A stretch of 64,000 nt of DNA. It comes from Lithospermum erythrorhizon. Lineage: Eukaryota > Streptophyta > Magnoliopsida > Boraginales > Boraginaceae. The notes below the pieces were generated by a model that had not been told where the DNA came from, searched no databases, and saw nothing but the letters and a program-made list of their open reading frames with translations. A program made the translations under genes and the position numbers. Positions 1-12,704 of the stretch are shown here, piece after piece. The stretch covers positions 140,488 through 204,487 of the forward strand of contig JADFUC010002119.1 in assembly GCA_019722365.1 (NCBI GenBank), in the 5' to 3' direction. The number at the start of each line of letters is the position of its first letter. The first letter of the stretch is position 1.

Positions 1-2055
1 AAAAAATTTCTTTGCATTACAAGTATAAAGTATAAAATTGATGAAATAAACATAGAAGAGAGGAGCTTGAATTATTTCTACCATCACTGTATTCCCAAAT
101 TAGATAATGATGAAGTTGTGGAGAGGGAGAAAAAAGCCAAAGGAGCTTGAGGAGGGCGAGGAAATAAGCTGAAGTGACCTTGGCCTAAAGAAATAAGTGT
201 CCTAATTTGGGAATCTAATATTGCTTTTTTGGCGAAATCTTATTAACGCTTCAAAAAACAATTAATTCAATTCTAAGCTTCTAATCAACCTATATAATAT
301 GATTTGTCCATGCTTAAAACTAATCTAATTTAAACCACTTCCTCATTAAAATAATGCTCATTGCTGATTGCTAGTTTAATTAGCTTGCACTTGGCCTCAT
401 TAATAATATTTTCTACCTCTAAAACCACCCAACTTATTTTATTTATACACAAACACCAGTAAATCTTATTTCAATTAGCACTTTTCCTAAGCCTCTCTCA
501 ACCTTCCTAATCTCTTCTCTTCATTCTCTATTTCCTTCACGCCGTAATCAAGTGCGATAAAAATATTTTCTGTAACACTCTGAAGAGACATGCTGGTGTC
601 AAGTTTCAGGTCTATTAAGTGACAATCAGACGTGTGCTAAGTGGTTACAATAAGGATTTTGATACGTGGACTAAATTATCCTTCATTAAACTAACGGATC
701 ATGCCTGAATCTATGATTGGCGTAATAATAATTTTTAACACGGTTGATCATATACATTCGAAATTATGAGAAGCGATTTTTTTGGTGCTAGCAATGTCAC
801 CTGCCATTCGACTTTTTTGTTTTTTTTGTGTTTTTGCTAGTTTTCTATTCTGTATTTGGGATTGGGAGGCATGAGAATCGATTCTATGCTCAATCCCTTG
901 TATTCTTCAAAAAACGTCCATGTGTAAAATTTAGAAGTTGAATTTTAAATTTTAACAAAAATTTAGAATATATTTGTAATATAAAAGTAGATGAAAATAA
1001 ACTTAATATATATATATTGTTGGGGAAAGAATAGTGCACGTCTAATTTAGTGTCGTCAAGACGGGACGCACATTAGACTAGAACTACTCTAAAGTTTATG
1101 TTAACAAGATAATAACGATTTATATTCAAGCATCCACCAATAAATTTTCCCTTTATATTTTATTAATTTTTAATTTATTTTATTATTAATATGATAGTAT
1201 CAACTCAAATTAAATTATATTTGTTTTGCTATTAATATGATAGTATCAACTCAAATTAAATTATGTGTTACTTTTAATAGTAAAAGTTAATAATTAGGAT
1301 TATTTAAAAAATTTGTCGTGGCTCTCTATTTATATCTCCTGCACTAGTCTGACGAGAAAAATAGTGACCGTAAAGCGGATACATTCACGTTAGTGTAGAA
1401 ATTTTATACTTCACAAAACTTACCATAATGGATTTGCTTTTATTTTTCTTTATAATAAAAATCAATCATGAAATTATTTTACTTTTCATTTTTAATATAA
1501 GTTATTAATTGATTTAAACAAAGTTATTATATAATTAGAAATTTACTAAAAATATTCATAATTAAAGCTATTAAAAATAAAAATGTTTATTAAAATAAAT
1601 TTTCGAAAGAACTAATTAAATTAGTAATAGCCTTTAATAAAGATTGCAATGATTAACCTAAACGGAAATTACTTGCCTTCAAAGGGAGATACACGACAAT
1701 CACCAACATCGTTACTTTATTTTTGGAAGTTCCAATATGATGATAAATGTCTTACATGGTCCATACCTTTGAACTACATATATAGACAAAATTAAGTTTT
1801 CATTAGTATATAGTTATCCAGTTTGTTTGCCATAATTTGGACATCTATTGGCAAGTTGGATCTGCATTTCAGAGATTATGCACTGATAATATGCTAACAT
1901 CAGGGATCACATATATCAATGTCTTATCAACTTTAAACATGAACAGATACAAGTTGAAATTCACTATAAGTAGAGATCAACATTTACCAAAACTTTAATT
2001 AAGAACCTTAAGAAAAGAGCAAAGCAAATCAATATGTAAGCAAGAGCGAATAGAC
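1..2055. other. AT-rich intergenic DNA, no gene seen
   Basis: No coding region can be supported here. Open frames are short and lack any recognisable motif. The stretch is strongly AT-rich and contains one short direct duplication, listed separately, and an imperfect inverted repeat near 1040-1075 (GTCTAAT ... ATTAGAC). Confidence 0.6.
1185..1264. repeat. Direct duplication of a 34-bp AT-rich unit
   Basis: The unit ATTAATATGATAGTATCAAC and the 14 bases after it occur at 1185-1218 and again at 1231-1264, a period of 46 bp. The copies are identical over 34 bp. This is probably a local replication duplication in non-coding DNA. Confidence 0.8.
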
Positions 2056-2059
2056 GTCC

Positions 2060-2265
2060 ACTATACATTTCAATGCAGCCTTCATGGCAGCGCCTGCCAG
2101 TGACGGCAAGTGATTCGATCCCCCTGCAGCCAGCTAGTGAATTGTTGCCGGACCCAGGGCCGCCATTTCTGCTGGCGTACATTCTGACTATACCGGCACC
2201 GCCAGATGGCTACACGGATCCGTCCGAGGCACATCTTGATAACCTCCCCATTGAAAGGACAACGT
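2060..2265. other. GC-rich island, unrecognised, possible exon relic
   Basis: About 200 bases are much richer in G and C than the DNA on either side. Open frames exist on both strands: one of 64 codons on plus and one of 72 codons on minus ending at 1964. The minus frame ends in a hydrophobic run rich in L, F and I. I recognise no family in any frame. It could be a decayed exon or a piece of a mobile element. Confidence 0.3.
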
Positions 2266-3389
2266 AAGAAAGGAACTCCATCAATTATTTTTTATTTGAC
2301 ATTTTTGTATACTGAAACTTGATCATTCCATTACTAATTAGTCATTATTTTAATAATATAAAATTGGCATAATTAGATTTGTCTTTTGAAGTTGTTTAAT
2401 AACAGAATATTTCTTATACCTTTGAACATATACGCGAAACGCATTAAGCCAGTACGGCTCATTGGGCTTAGCGTGCACCATCTGCTCAATATATCCCGAT
2501 CCATATCTAGAGGATGAACAAATGGATGTGTGAGGTATGTGAAATGAACTCGGATGTCACTTTAATGGTTCTCCCACCGAGACTGGCTAAAAGGTGACGC
2601 TTATTCAAGAAATGCCATAGCTGCGAATAAATTGACGATTACGTGAACTAATGAAGAGCGATTAATCGAAGGTAGTTCAGTGAACTACGGCAGTTAAGTT
2701 ACATGCAGCCGCACTTCTATACTGGCTACAGCTCGTAAGAATAATGAAGTAGGTTTCTGCAAGGAAAGCAGTGAGCTCTATTGAAGCTTCTATGAAAATA
2801 GATGGATTGTCATAAACTGCCTGACGTTCTCGGAGGTTCTCAAGAGCCGCCAAAGAATAAACTGCTGGGCGCCTAAAAATCTTAACCCGACAAAATGCAC
2901 TACTATTTGAAAGGACGAACCGGTTCAGGTCAATTAACCATCTGGTGCTACGGGTGTGTTTCAAAGTCGTGACGAGGCGAACCCTTAAATTAATTGTTAA
3001 TCGTCAAGGATATTCCGGGACAACATCGAAGGTCAGCATCGATCGGGCAGTCATTCATTGACGACTGTAATCAAGCTTGGGAGTGCTTCCAAGGTGCCTC
3101 TGTAGTACGCAGGGTGATGCCAATATCTAATGGCAGTCCCAACGGGCTAATGTCTGTGCTTTCAATGTCTGTGCCATGATGCTCTAGGATCGATAAAGAA
3201 AGCACCGTTAAAATATATAAATAATATTCTTAATAAGAATGATAATGAATCTCATGATCACTAACAAATGGAGCAAACCACAATTAAAGATACAAAATAT
3301 ATGTACCATTCTCAGAATAATCAAAAAGCCTGCCTGTAAGAAGATAATGGAAGACCCACTAACATTCATTAAAACAGACGCTCTTAAGA
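2266..3389. other. Intergenic DNA, no supported gene
   Basis: Frames of 95 codons (minus, 2677-2964) and 61 codons (plus, 2994-3179) are present, but they show no motif, no good start context and no splice pattern I can trust. I treat them as chance frames. The sequence leads into LTR-derived material from about 3390. Confidence 0.45.
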
Positions 3390-4033
3390 ATGTCCACACC
3401 AACGAAAGAATTCTCCTGGAGTTTTACTAGAACCTTTTTTTAAAAATCCGTTCTAGCATTTTCATCTACTAGTCTACTAAAACGGTGGAGAAAGATATTT
3501 TTGCTTCACAAAGAATACTAAAATTTGAATATAAAGAATCATCCTAACGGTAAGTCCTTTATATGGGAAGGTCAAACATTCCAATGATTATGATTTAAAG
3601 AAGTTAAAACACTGAATATGTCTGAAAGAATAAACCCATAAAGAGAGTTATGTCTCAGTCCCCCATTCTTCTGATCCGCAAGACAACCCCAAGAGTTGGA
3701 GAAGCGTCTGAACCTCCATCCTCTCTGTCACTTACTTAGTGGATTCCCCGTCCCATTATTTTCATTTAATCCTGGCGTTTTGCATCAGATGAATTGATTT
3801 CTTGTATGAATGTGTCCTTTAGGATCGAGTTGAGATACCATTAATACAACCAAACACTATAATTTATATAATTATATTTGACCTCTATTAAGTCATCATA
3901 ACCTCTAATGTCAAAGATCAGTATCCTCAATATGAATGTCATACAATCGAATATATATAATCAACCAGAATGAGTAAATTAGTTTAATCTAATTGTTCAA
4001 CCACATCATTTTAAATATCTCATATTTCTAACA
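3390..4033 (-). mobile_element. Degenerate copia LTR fragment (copy D)
   Basis: The stretch carries the same ordered landmarks as the better LTR at 43166-43951: a GTCCACACCAACG block, then a TTTTACTAGA block, AAGTCATCATAACC followed by TCTAATGTC, TCTAATTGTTCAAC, and finally CTCATATTTCTAACA. The last of these matches the LTR terminus CTCATATTTCCAACA. After 4033 the sequence still resembles a worn polypurine-tract complement. Orientation is minus. The left end is not defined, and no target duplication was found. Confidence 0.55.
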
Positions 4034-4436
4034 CTGTACTCTACTTGACGTTAGCATTTTAATCCATTCCTTCAGACCACCTTCCAACAAATGCCTTTAC
4101 GGTAAGATTATTCTCACCAACCTGCTTCATGAATTATTGAAAATCGCTTTAGAATGCCATCATAATCGACATTAATTCAACAAGATAGCGTAAAACCACC
4201 TCGAGATATTCGGTCAGGTTAATAATCATAATGCATGTGTCTTTCCATCCTTCGGTGTCAGTGTTTTATATTCATATCTTAACTAGTTCTAAACTTAATC
4301 TGGACGCTTAATCCCGATGCTATGGATTATACAAAAGAATAAATCATGAATTGCAAGTTGCTACCTTCTTCCAAATAAGACATAAAGAAATTTAAACCAA
4401 TGGTACCTCATATACCCAAAGTAGAGTAGCTCCAAG

Positions 4437-5172
4437 AGTATCCACACCAAGAATTGACCCCAAACCTCCACATGGCATTGAACGACAAATTGAAGTCCCA
4501 AATAATAAAGAAACTATTTCTTCCTAGCTGGATGGGGTAGGTCAAACCAGCAATGGAGGAGAGAGGGGAGAATTTAACTTCAAAAGTTAAAGAACAGAGC
4601 AAATGAATTCATGAGGAGGTAGCTTATCTACTATATTAATATAAGTGAGTTTCAAGGAGATAAAATCTCTTCTTTAAGGAGCCAAGAAAAAATTATCTCC
4701 TCCACATCTATCTCCAAACTCAATGAGAGTTCTTAGAGAATAAAATTTTATTCTCATCAAACTTATCCTTATATCCCTAAAAAAGAAGATTCTAGGAACA
4801 TTCTCCACCTGCACCGCCCTAGCCGATTCTATTCCCCCGATTCATTTTTCATCCCTGATGCTTCTTCATATTTCACTTAGACTCTGGAAGTTATAATACT
4901 ATTTATTTAATAGTTCGGATAATCAAGCTTCTCAGTAACCTCTAGATTCGACTTAACAGCAATATATCGGGGATAATATTAACCGACATCATCTTAATAT
5001 ATGATTATTGTTTAATCACAAGCCCATCATAACCTTAATGTCGATACCTGTATCCTAAATATTAATTGTCAAACAATTAATATATATTGAACCTATAGTT
5101 TTAATTAAATTATTGACTAACTTTAAATTGCTCAATTGGCATTTTACGACCGACGCATTCATATTTCCAACA
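4437..5172 (-). mobile_element. Degenerate copia LTR fragment (copy E)
   Basis: This is a second decayed copy of the same LTR family. It starts at TATCCACACCAAGAATTG, carries AACTTCAAAAGTTAAAGAA (compare AACTTCAAAAGTTGGAAGAA near 43300), then CATCATAACCTTAATGTC, and ends at CATATTTCCAACA. The order and spacing, about 735 bp against 786 bp in the 43-kb copy, support a common origin. No intact element is attached. Confidence 0.55.
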
Positions 5173-5334
5173 CTGGCTCACAGACGCCCATTCATGGATT
5201 CCAATTTCTGCATCTCTAATTATTTCCATACAATTACATTTTAACCCGTATGGTTTATAATCTTCATTATAACTTGATTTCGTCAGAGCGAGCGAATTCT
5301 TGCGCCGAATGACAAAGGCCATATATTAATAAAT

Positions 5335-5525
5335 TAACCAGAATAATAAGTAACTTAATATATCGATTATGAGCTAACTATACTAAGTCATCATAAATTT
5401 AGTGTCAAGCATCGAGTAATTTAATATGAATATTGTCATACAATCGAATATAATGAAAGTAAATCGCTTGTAAAATTGAAATCAACTATATCATTTCAAA
5501 TATCTCAAGGCTTCTAATAGTTAGA
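5335..5525 (-). mobile_element. Short copia LTR tail (copy F)
   Basis: Only the last part of the LTR is recognisable: ACTAAGTCATCATAAATTTAG, GTCATACAATCGAATATA and CATTTCAAATATCTCAAGG. These are in the same order as in the copy ending at 4033. Strongly diverged. Confidence 0.4.
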
Positions 5526-8500
5526 TTTTAGTGGGAAAGTTCTGATGAATGAATCCTAGAGGAATGTTAAGGTGTCAGGTTAAGATGAGATCATGATAGT
5601 TTACATTTGGTTGATTTCGCTTTATATCGGGGGGCACCATTCAGCTCACAAGTCCCGAATCTGTGCCCCACGAGGAGGAAAAAGTGTCTAAAGATTTTCG
5701 GGGAAGATCGCATTTTCCGATGTCCCATTTTCCTTAATGCTGGATCTAAAGATCTAAATTAGAATAAGCGCTTATTTTAAATCCTAGAATGCTCTAGTTA
5801 GTTTAGTTTTGCCTATAAACGGATAATTATTTACTGGCGAGTTTTTCATCACAATTAAATGGCTGAATCATCATAGAAGAATAGGTTTTGAATATTCTTG
5901 TAGAACTTAGAGTTTTATCTTTTTGTTCTTAGATAGACGTTGTCAAGTTTAGGATTTTCTACGATGCTAAAATACTCAACCCATAATGAGCATTAGAAGA
6001 ATTCTCTTTAATTATTATATCCGCGAAGAAGAACAGGATTAGTTTTCTCACATCGGTGAACGAACCTCTATAAATTCTATTGCCTGCCATTTTCACACTT
6101 TAATTCATTTTTGGTTTTATCATCAAGCCTAAACTCCGGAAAGCGACTGGGTCTAAATCATAACAATATAATTTATAAGAATAATTGATAGTCAAAATTC
6201 CACATCGATATGCGAAAACATCAAATAAAAAAAATAAAGGGAACATATTATTATAAAATCATTATTTTAGTTTCATAAGATTTTTTAATATTTGATTGAA
6301 CAGTTGCATGTAAATGTATATTAGTCTAGATCTTATGTACTAAATAGTATTTGATTCCCAACAAATCAATCATATGTGTCAAGCAAGAACTTGTAAATAA
6401 GGGGTTCAATACTTCTAAAGTTTTAAACATAAATCGTGTGATTGTGTTATGAATTTGGATATGATTAAATGTCATTAACATATAATCATATGCTCGTAGT
6501 TGGTTTGATCTCATACTCTTTGATAATGGGGGAATTCCAACACTTAGTTCATTGAAAGTCTGGGTAAACTGCGTTGAGATAGTAACTCCCTACGCCAACC
6601 AAAAAAATACGGTAGTAAAACCTGAACTCATAATCTTTTTTATCACAAAAACACATATTTCACCAACTCTACTAACTTATGAATAAATAGTGTGAGGCAT
6701 GTCCTTTGAGCCCAAACCAGTTTAGTTATCGACCTGCCCATCTCGTTAGCCTAATAAAGAGTAGATCAAGTGTGGGCTGAGATTTTAGGAACCCGGATCG
6801 AGTCCGCTTCATGTGCGAACAAGTTACAATTATAATATCCGGGGCCCATTTGTAAGGCCCAGAATATGCAGATTAGTAATTAAATGCGCAGGTGACTAAC
6901 GAACCGGCTCTGGCCGCCTCTTGAATCTAACCGGGCCGGCCCGGTAACATTGCTCGACGCCTAAGGCTTTAACGAATCCGCCCGCCCAAGTCTGCTAGCA
7001 TTCCGCCTCTATCTGCTCGAGACAAACTTTTAGCGCCCGACGCCTTAACGTGGCATCGCTTAATACCAAAACGGTACCATCGCTTGTCCCTTATAATAAT
7101 AACGTGATTCGACAATTTTTCCGCTTAACGCTGCATTCTGCTATTTAACCCAGACTATCGCTTCATGAAACCAACTAGCTATTTGTAACGCCTATATCAG
7201 AATAACTGCCATTTGTAATAATAAACGGTAATTTGCTTTTGATTTAAACGTTACTAATGCCATTGCAGCAAAAAACCATTGAAAGTGCCTATAAAGTTCA
7301 GATAATATTCCTTCATTGGCAATTCACAATCATCTTTGTGAAGAAACTCAAAGCAATAACAAGCAATCTCAAAATCTTATATCAAGCAATTATATCAAAT
7401 TTAAGGGATTCTATCTCGCGCGTAGGTTTGTTTCATTCCAATCTACAATCTACAATCCTACATCGCTTCCATCTCCGGCTCGCATTATTTACCAACTTTT
7501 TATAAATCGCGGATATTTGTTGTTTTAAATTAATGGCATCAAAGTTTTAATCTTGGTAAAAATCGCTCAAAGGGCTAGCCGCTGGGGTGATGTCTATGTC
7601 TAACGATTATGTTAATTTATGACGACGATCAGATATAATACAATGATACTAACGAAAGAAAAAACTTCATGGATTTAGAAATATTTTAATTGGTAACGAA
7701 ACAAACTAAGAACTCAGAGTAAATCAGGAAGACTACTCTATCATAGAAAACGGGGCGGGGGTAAAGGGGACCGTCATCTTGTTGTATACTTACCGGGCCG
7801 CAAGATCACTAAAGATAGCGGGAGCGCGGTATGAACTATCGATATCCAACCAAGAACTTTTTTTAGCATCTGGGGTTTATAGGATCGAAACTATGAAATT
7901 CAGAATCGGTAGTTCTTTTGCCTTTAACGTCATGGCGATGCATGCTTACTAAATGTGTGGATTCAAGTCGTCGTTAATCCCCGAAATATAATGTGTGATC
8001 CCTGCACTTTACTTTAATAACCTATGCTTTAAATATTTTAAAAACGTAGCAGAGCTTCTAGGTAACACTCTTATGAATTGGTTTTATAAAATGTGTTTGA
8101 CTAAAGGAGCATTGGTGTCTTTGGATTTTGATAATGTGTATGTCACCTGATCGATCAAGATCGCCTCATGTTTATAATTATATTTTAGATCGACCGCTAA
8201 ACATAACAATATTCAAATTTTGAAGCGTATGTACTGTGACGTACAATGATTACAAATTCGTTAGATTGTGATTACTTCAATTTCATTTGATAAAGGTCTG
8301 CCATACCGCTTAATCGAAAAAATTAAAGAGGCCTATTAAACTGGATTTAGTGAACTTTTCATGTTAGATGTTTCTGTGCTCACGCCCTTCAATTAGTCGC
8401 TAAATACGGAATAAAAAGTTGTTTTGGGATGGCTTATTTTACCAATCTGTGAAGCCGCTGATTTTGTTTTCAGAATATGGGTAAGAAGACATGTGAATAT

Positions 8501-9791
8501 AAAAATGAAGGAGGCCTTTGAAGAAGTTTAAGAAATTAATTTTGATTGCAATGGGATGGAACTCACCACGTAATTTAGTCTTTAATATATGTATAAGGAA
8601 GAAATCTCCGATTTTTACATGGTAAGGATGTCTGACATGAAGTATTATGTACCACTCACATATAATAATTGGAAACATTGTTATGAATTACTTAAGTTTT
8701 TGTGAGCTACTTAAATATTATAAATACAGTTTTTTCAACTCAACCTCGAGCCAAATATTCATCTAGATTAAATGTGTCATTAATCTCTCCATTCATATGA
8801 CTAAACATAGAAATGATTACGTCATGTATATTTATTCCGACACAAAGATAAATTTTAAAATATTTTCATCCTATCCCACATGATATGCAATTGGTATAAT
8901 CTGATCCTAACGCTAAATTAAATATCAATTTTACGCGAAATCAGATACGAATCTTTAATACCCTTTAATCCGTATCCAAAGAGTTTCACGTCAAAACGGC
9001 AATGGAATTTAAACGATGGCGAGAACATGGGATAATCATATGCCACACCTTCAAGTAGCAGTTAATGCCCGCATTTATTAAAATAAGTCAACATGATCAC
9101 CTTAAAATGCTGCTATGTTTTTTAGTGAAATTGATCCAATCGCCTAATAAGATACGAACGAAAGTTAACTCAATATTTATCTACTAACTTTAACTGAAGT
9201 CAATATAATGATAAAATCCTTTCGATATGTTTAAATGCGGGTTAGCAGTGAAGCCTTGTTTCCCGCCCATCTAAGACGGCAAAAGAAATATTTTCATCCT
9301 TATGTCGACAATAGCTGCCAATCCCATTTAGTACGCGGTTACACACACCTCAAAGACGCTCAGCACTTCATGTGTTCTGGCTGAATAAGTGACGTTGTGT
9401 GCATCAATTATTGTACCTGGTTGGCATAGGATTCAAGATAAAGACACAACATGGTTCCATGAAAGATATGTTCTAAGATCTCAGTGACATCGAGGAAGAA
9501 CATAAGCCTAAAAGAGCAACACAATGTATTTAAAAAGGACCCTAAAAAGAAGGATTTAATTTTATGATGATTAGAATTGTAGTTTTGTAACTTTATAACT
9601 TTTTATTATCAATAAACTCATAAACCCCACCATCTAGTATAAACTCTGTGAATCTAAAAAATATCTTTATCCAAATAGACTAATGTTTTTAAATTCTATA
9701 GATTTAACGTAATTGTTAGCATTAACAAAAAACTCAAAAGTTTATGCCATTTTTAGATTAAACGTAGTATCGCAGTTTTCAGATTAACAGC
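5526..9791. other. Intergenic DNA with worn repeats, no gene
   Basis: No coding region is supported. A GC-richer patch at about 6880-7130 contains the motif TTAACGTGGCATCGCTTAATA (7045-7065), variants of which recur at 9757, 9841, 10820 and 10956. Overlapping frames at 7257-7528 and a 79-codon minus frame at 8439-8678 have no recognisable domain. The whole stretch looks like old mobile-element debris. Confidence 0.4.
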
Positions 9792-9823
9792 TTGGATTAA
9801 ATGTGGTATCACATTTAATCCAA
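9792..9823. repeat. Perfect 14-bp inverted repeat with 4-nt spacer
   Basis: TTGGATTAAATGTG is followed by GTAT and then CACATTTAATCCAA, an exact reverse complement. It lies in a field where GATTAAACGTGGTACCG-like words recur (9757, 9841), so it probably arose from two copies of that word in opposite orientation. Confidence 0.85.
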
Positions 9824-10275
9824 AAAATGGCGTATGTCAGGATTAAACGTGGTACCGTTGCTACAGTACACGTCTAAATATTCAATTGAAACACAATTAC
9901 TTCCAAACCCAAAAACACAAATTCCTTAAACTGTCTCAATTCCCTATAAATCATTTTCAATTACATTATATTAGTATCAATTACAAACAAACTATCTAAA
10001 AAACAAATGGAGAGAGTCCTAATGAGAAGAAATGTATCATGTGTCAAGGCAGAGTGATCACGTAATCTTTTATTCCAATTTTAGATCATGCCAAACTTAG
10101 CACATTTACTACTTTTTACTAGTAATTGGTATCCCGCCATTGTGTATAAGTTTTATGAACTGCTCGATCATGGTGGTTTGAAGAGTTGGTGGTCGCTGCT
10201 ACAATATCGATGGAGCATAAACCATTAATAAAACATTTGCTTTTAGTTGGGGCAGATGATTACCTCGGAAAGCTG

Positions 10276-10298
10276 GACGGGCGTGACACCCGCCCGTC
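10276..10298. repeat. GC-rich hairpin in AT-rich DNA
   Basis: GACGGGCG, a 7-nt loop, then CGCCCGTC. The arms are exact reverse complements. The surrounding GTGACACCCGCCCGTCACATTAC resembles the tip of an LTR or a GC-rich repeat. No termination role is inferred in a plant genome. Confidence 0.6.
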
Positions 10299-10789
10299 AC
10301 ATTACAAGAATGTCCGGTTTAATAACAATCAGAGTTAAGAGCAAGTATAAGTAGAATGGCAAAAACTTGCTCTGAGCCCATCCATTCTTTCAAGAACCAT
10401 TGCTGTTATCAAACATGATACTTGTTTATGGCTGATTGATTACCAGAAGTCTTGTTGTATGTGATCAACAGAAAATAATGATGTGAAACTAACTTCTATA
10501 CAATTAATCACTTAAGTCAATCGAGTCTTGTACAGGCCTCCTGATCATCCGATAGGAGTTAACACTAAAGCCCAAGATAACTAAGATCAAAGTCGAGTAC
10601 GGGTACTAAGGTCATGTTTGTCGCATGAAGGTCGCATGAACCGAGCAGCAGAAATATATCCTAGATTCAATTTGAAAAACATGTTTCCATGAATAACGTG
10701 TCTGAATATCATATTCATGCCTGGTATCTCGAATTTAGTTTTATAAGCGCAAATTACTCTATTTTCTGTACTCAATATTAATATGTTTG

Positions 10790-11165
10790 ATTTCGCATTT
10801 GATTCACTTTAGAATTGTTGTTAACGTGGTATCATTTGTTTTAAATTGAACACTATTGCATTTCAAAGCCTGAACACCGCCCATTTCAGACAGTCGGGTA
10901 CCGCACCTTAAAAGGTACCCACGCTGTCACTAGTAACGTGAATAGGTTATTGTTATTAACGTGCACCGCTTAATAAGCTGTACCACGCTAATAACAAGAA
11001 AGATTACTGATCGTTTTAACGCGGCGACCGCTTATCATAAACAACTGTGCCTCGAACCGGCCCCTACCAATACCCAATCAATATCAGCGGACTCAACCGG
11101 CCGGGCATCACAATCGTTCGGCCTGGCCCACCATCGACACTATTCTATCAAACTTCTTTCATAAA
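10790..11165. repeat. Field of TAACGTG/ACCGCTTAATA words
   Basis: GTTAACGTGGTATC (about 10820), AGTAACGTGAATAGG (about 10932), ATTAACGTGCACCGCTTAATA (about 10956) followed by a partly inverted CTGTACCACGCTAATAAC, and TTTAACGCGGCGACCGCTTATC are scattered across this GC-richer patch. The same words occur near 7045 and 9750-9860. They look like remains of one decayed repeat family. I cannot assign it to a class. Confidence 0.4.
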
Positions 11166-12542
11166 TGTTTGATAAATGGATACGCTAGATTATGCTAAGT
11201 GAATGTTAGGATTAAGTGTTGTTTATCAGCATTTTCGCAGAAGTATGATAAACGAGTGTCCTTTTAAATTAAGTTGGTGTATGTAGTAAATGATTAGCAA
11301 AATATTTTAGTTTTTGCTTTAAATAATTTTGCCATTTAGGAAATCTACTGTTTTTATTCTATAATATTCATAAGTAACAGTTTATGATTTTTCAGTCAAC
11401 AATTAAGAGTTTGGTAGTGTAATATGATGAACAATTCGTCGTTTATCAATATAGTATTTAGATCAAGAATTTCATTTAAAGATAATCTAGATGCAATTGA
11501 GTTCATAAAATATTTAACTAAAAGAGAACTGAATGGTTAAAACACGACATGAAAAAAAATATCAATATGTAATGGATGGATATAATTCAATAATTATAAA
11601 ATTACGTGAAAATAACGGAAAAGTTTTATTGGTAAAAAATTGTACGAAACATGTTTCTTACGATATAAAATGTATTACTTTTAAAAGTACGGGATTAAAA
11701 TACGGAAATATAACTTAATTTTTTACATTTATTTGCATTAACACTAATTCTTTAGTTTATAAACCCAGAATTTAAAGAGAAGATATTTTGATCAGCTTCA
11801 AATTTGTCTACTAAATAACTATCATCTAAATATATTCTTCAAACTGTATTTGGGATCCACATGTTCTTCACTTATCTCCACTGTTAACACAATCTCGAAC
11901 TCTAATTTGCTATTCCTCCACATATCAGATCAATCCCAACAATATATACAACATTCTAATATTTTATGAGTTTAATCCTGTTTCCTTTTTATTTAATATT
12001 CAGTTAAGACCATGTTTTATAATGGTAATATTATAAAAAACGAGTTTTTTAAGTATAAATTAAATATGGAAAATACGTTTTTTAAGGCCAAATATTTTAT
12101 GTGCATTTACTAAAGACTATTTGTGCCAGTCACTATTATAAATTACGAACGAATTAATAATAAGTTCAATGTTACTCACTGAGTTATAACAAACAGAACA
12201 ACCTGAGAAAGATCTTTATAACCAACTATGACTGCATTGTCTTGATAAGCCTCAAAAAACCCCTTCCAACAAGCAAAAGAGATCGGGAAATCCTGACCCA
12301 ACCAGAAATTGGGCTTTTCTAAATTCTGCGCCTTTATACTGAATGGTTTCTAGAGACGGTATGTAGTCGGATGGAAAAAAATTTTGAAATAAAATATAAA
12401 CATGTCCAATGTTTATTATATTTAATTAGATATGCCATTTTAATATTGTAATTGATAAAAAAAAAAATATGTCTGACTCCTTCAGAATACGTTATAACTG
12501 GCAGCGCAGTCACCCCCCCCAAAAACATCTTCCTTAACCCAA
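11166..12542. other. Intergenic DNA, no supported gene
   Basis: AT-rich and without recognisable coding content. A 61-codon frame at 11533-11718 is rich in K, N, I and Y, which is what random AT-rich DNA gives. It has no family resemblance I can name. Confidence 0.45.
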
Positions 12543-12704
12543 ATGGAAACTTCCTCCTTCACTGCCATTCTCACAAGGCCGCCTTCTCTGCCTCTGGGAA
12601 ACTCCCTCAATTTCGGCAATCACAAAACAACCCCCAGCCGCCTGCAATTCTGTTGTCAGTCTTTATTTTTCAATGTCTTAACACCATCTTTGACTGCGTA
12701 TTAA
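12543..12704 (+). pseudogene. Possible orphan first exon with a transit-peptide-like N-terminus
   Basis: A 53-codon frame starts METSSFTAILTRPP and continues rich in S, T, P, L and N with almost no acidic residues. That is the composition of a chloroplast transit peptide. The DNA is GC-richer than its surroundings over about the first 120 bases and then turns T-rich as an intron would, near 12660. Splice donors there are weak. No downstream exon is recognisable, because the next kilobase is repeat DNA. Either the first exon of a gene I cannot follow, or an exon copied or stranded by a transposon. What is inferred: plastid targeting. What is seen: composition and a start codon. Confidence 0.25.

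Noticed and set aside
2677..2964. 95-codon minus frame
   Set aside because: No motif, no supporting splice structure and no similarity to a plant family that I can name.
11533..11718. 61-codon K/N/I-rich frame
   Set aside because: Composition is that of random AT-rich DNA and no family is recognised.
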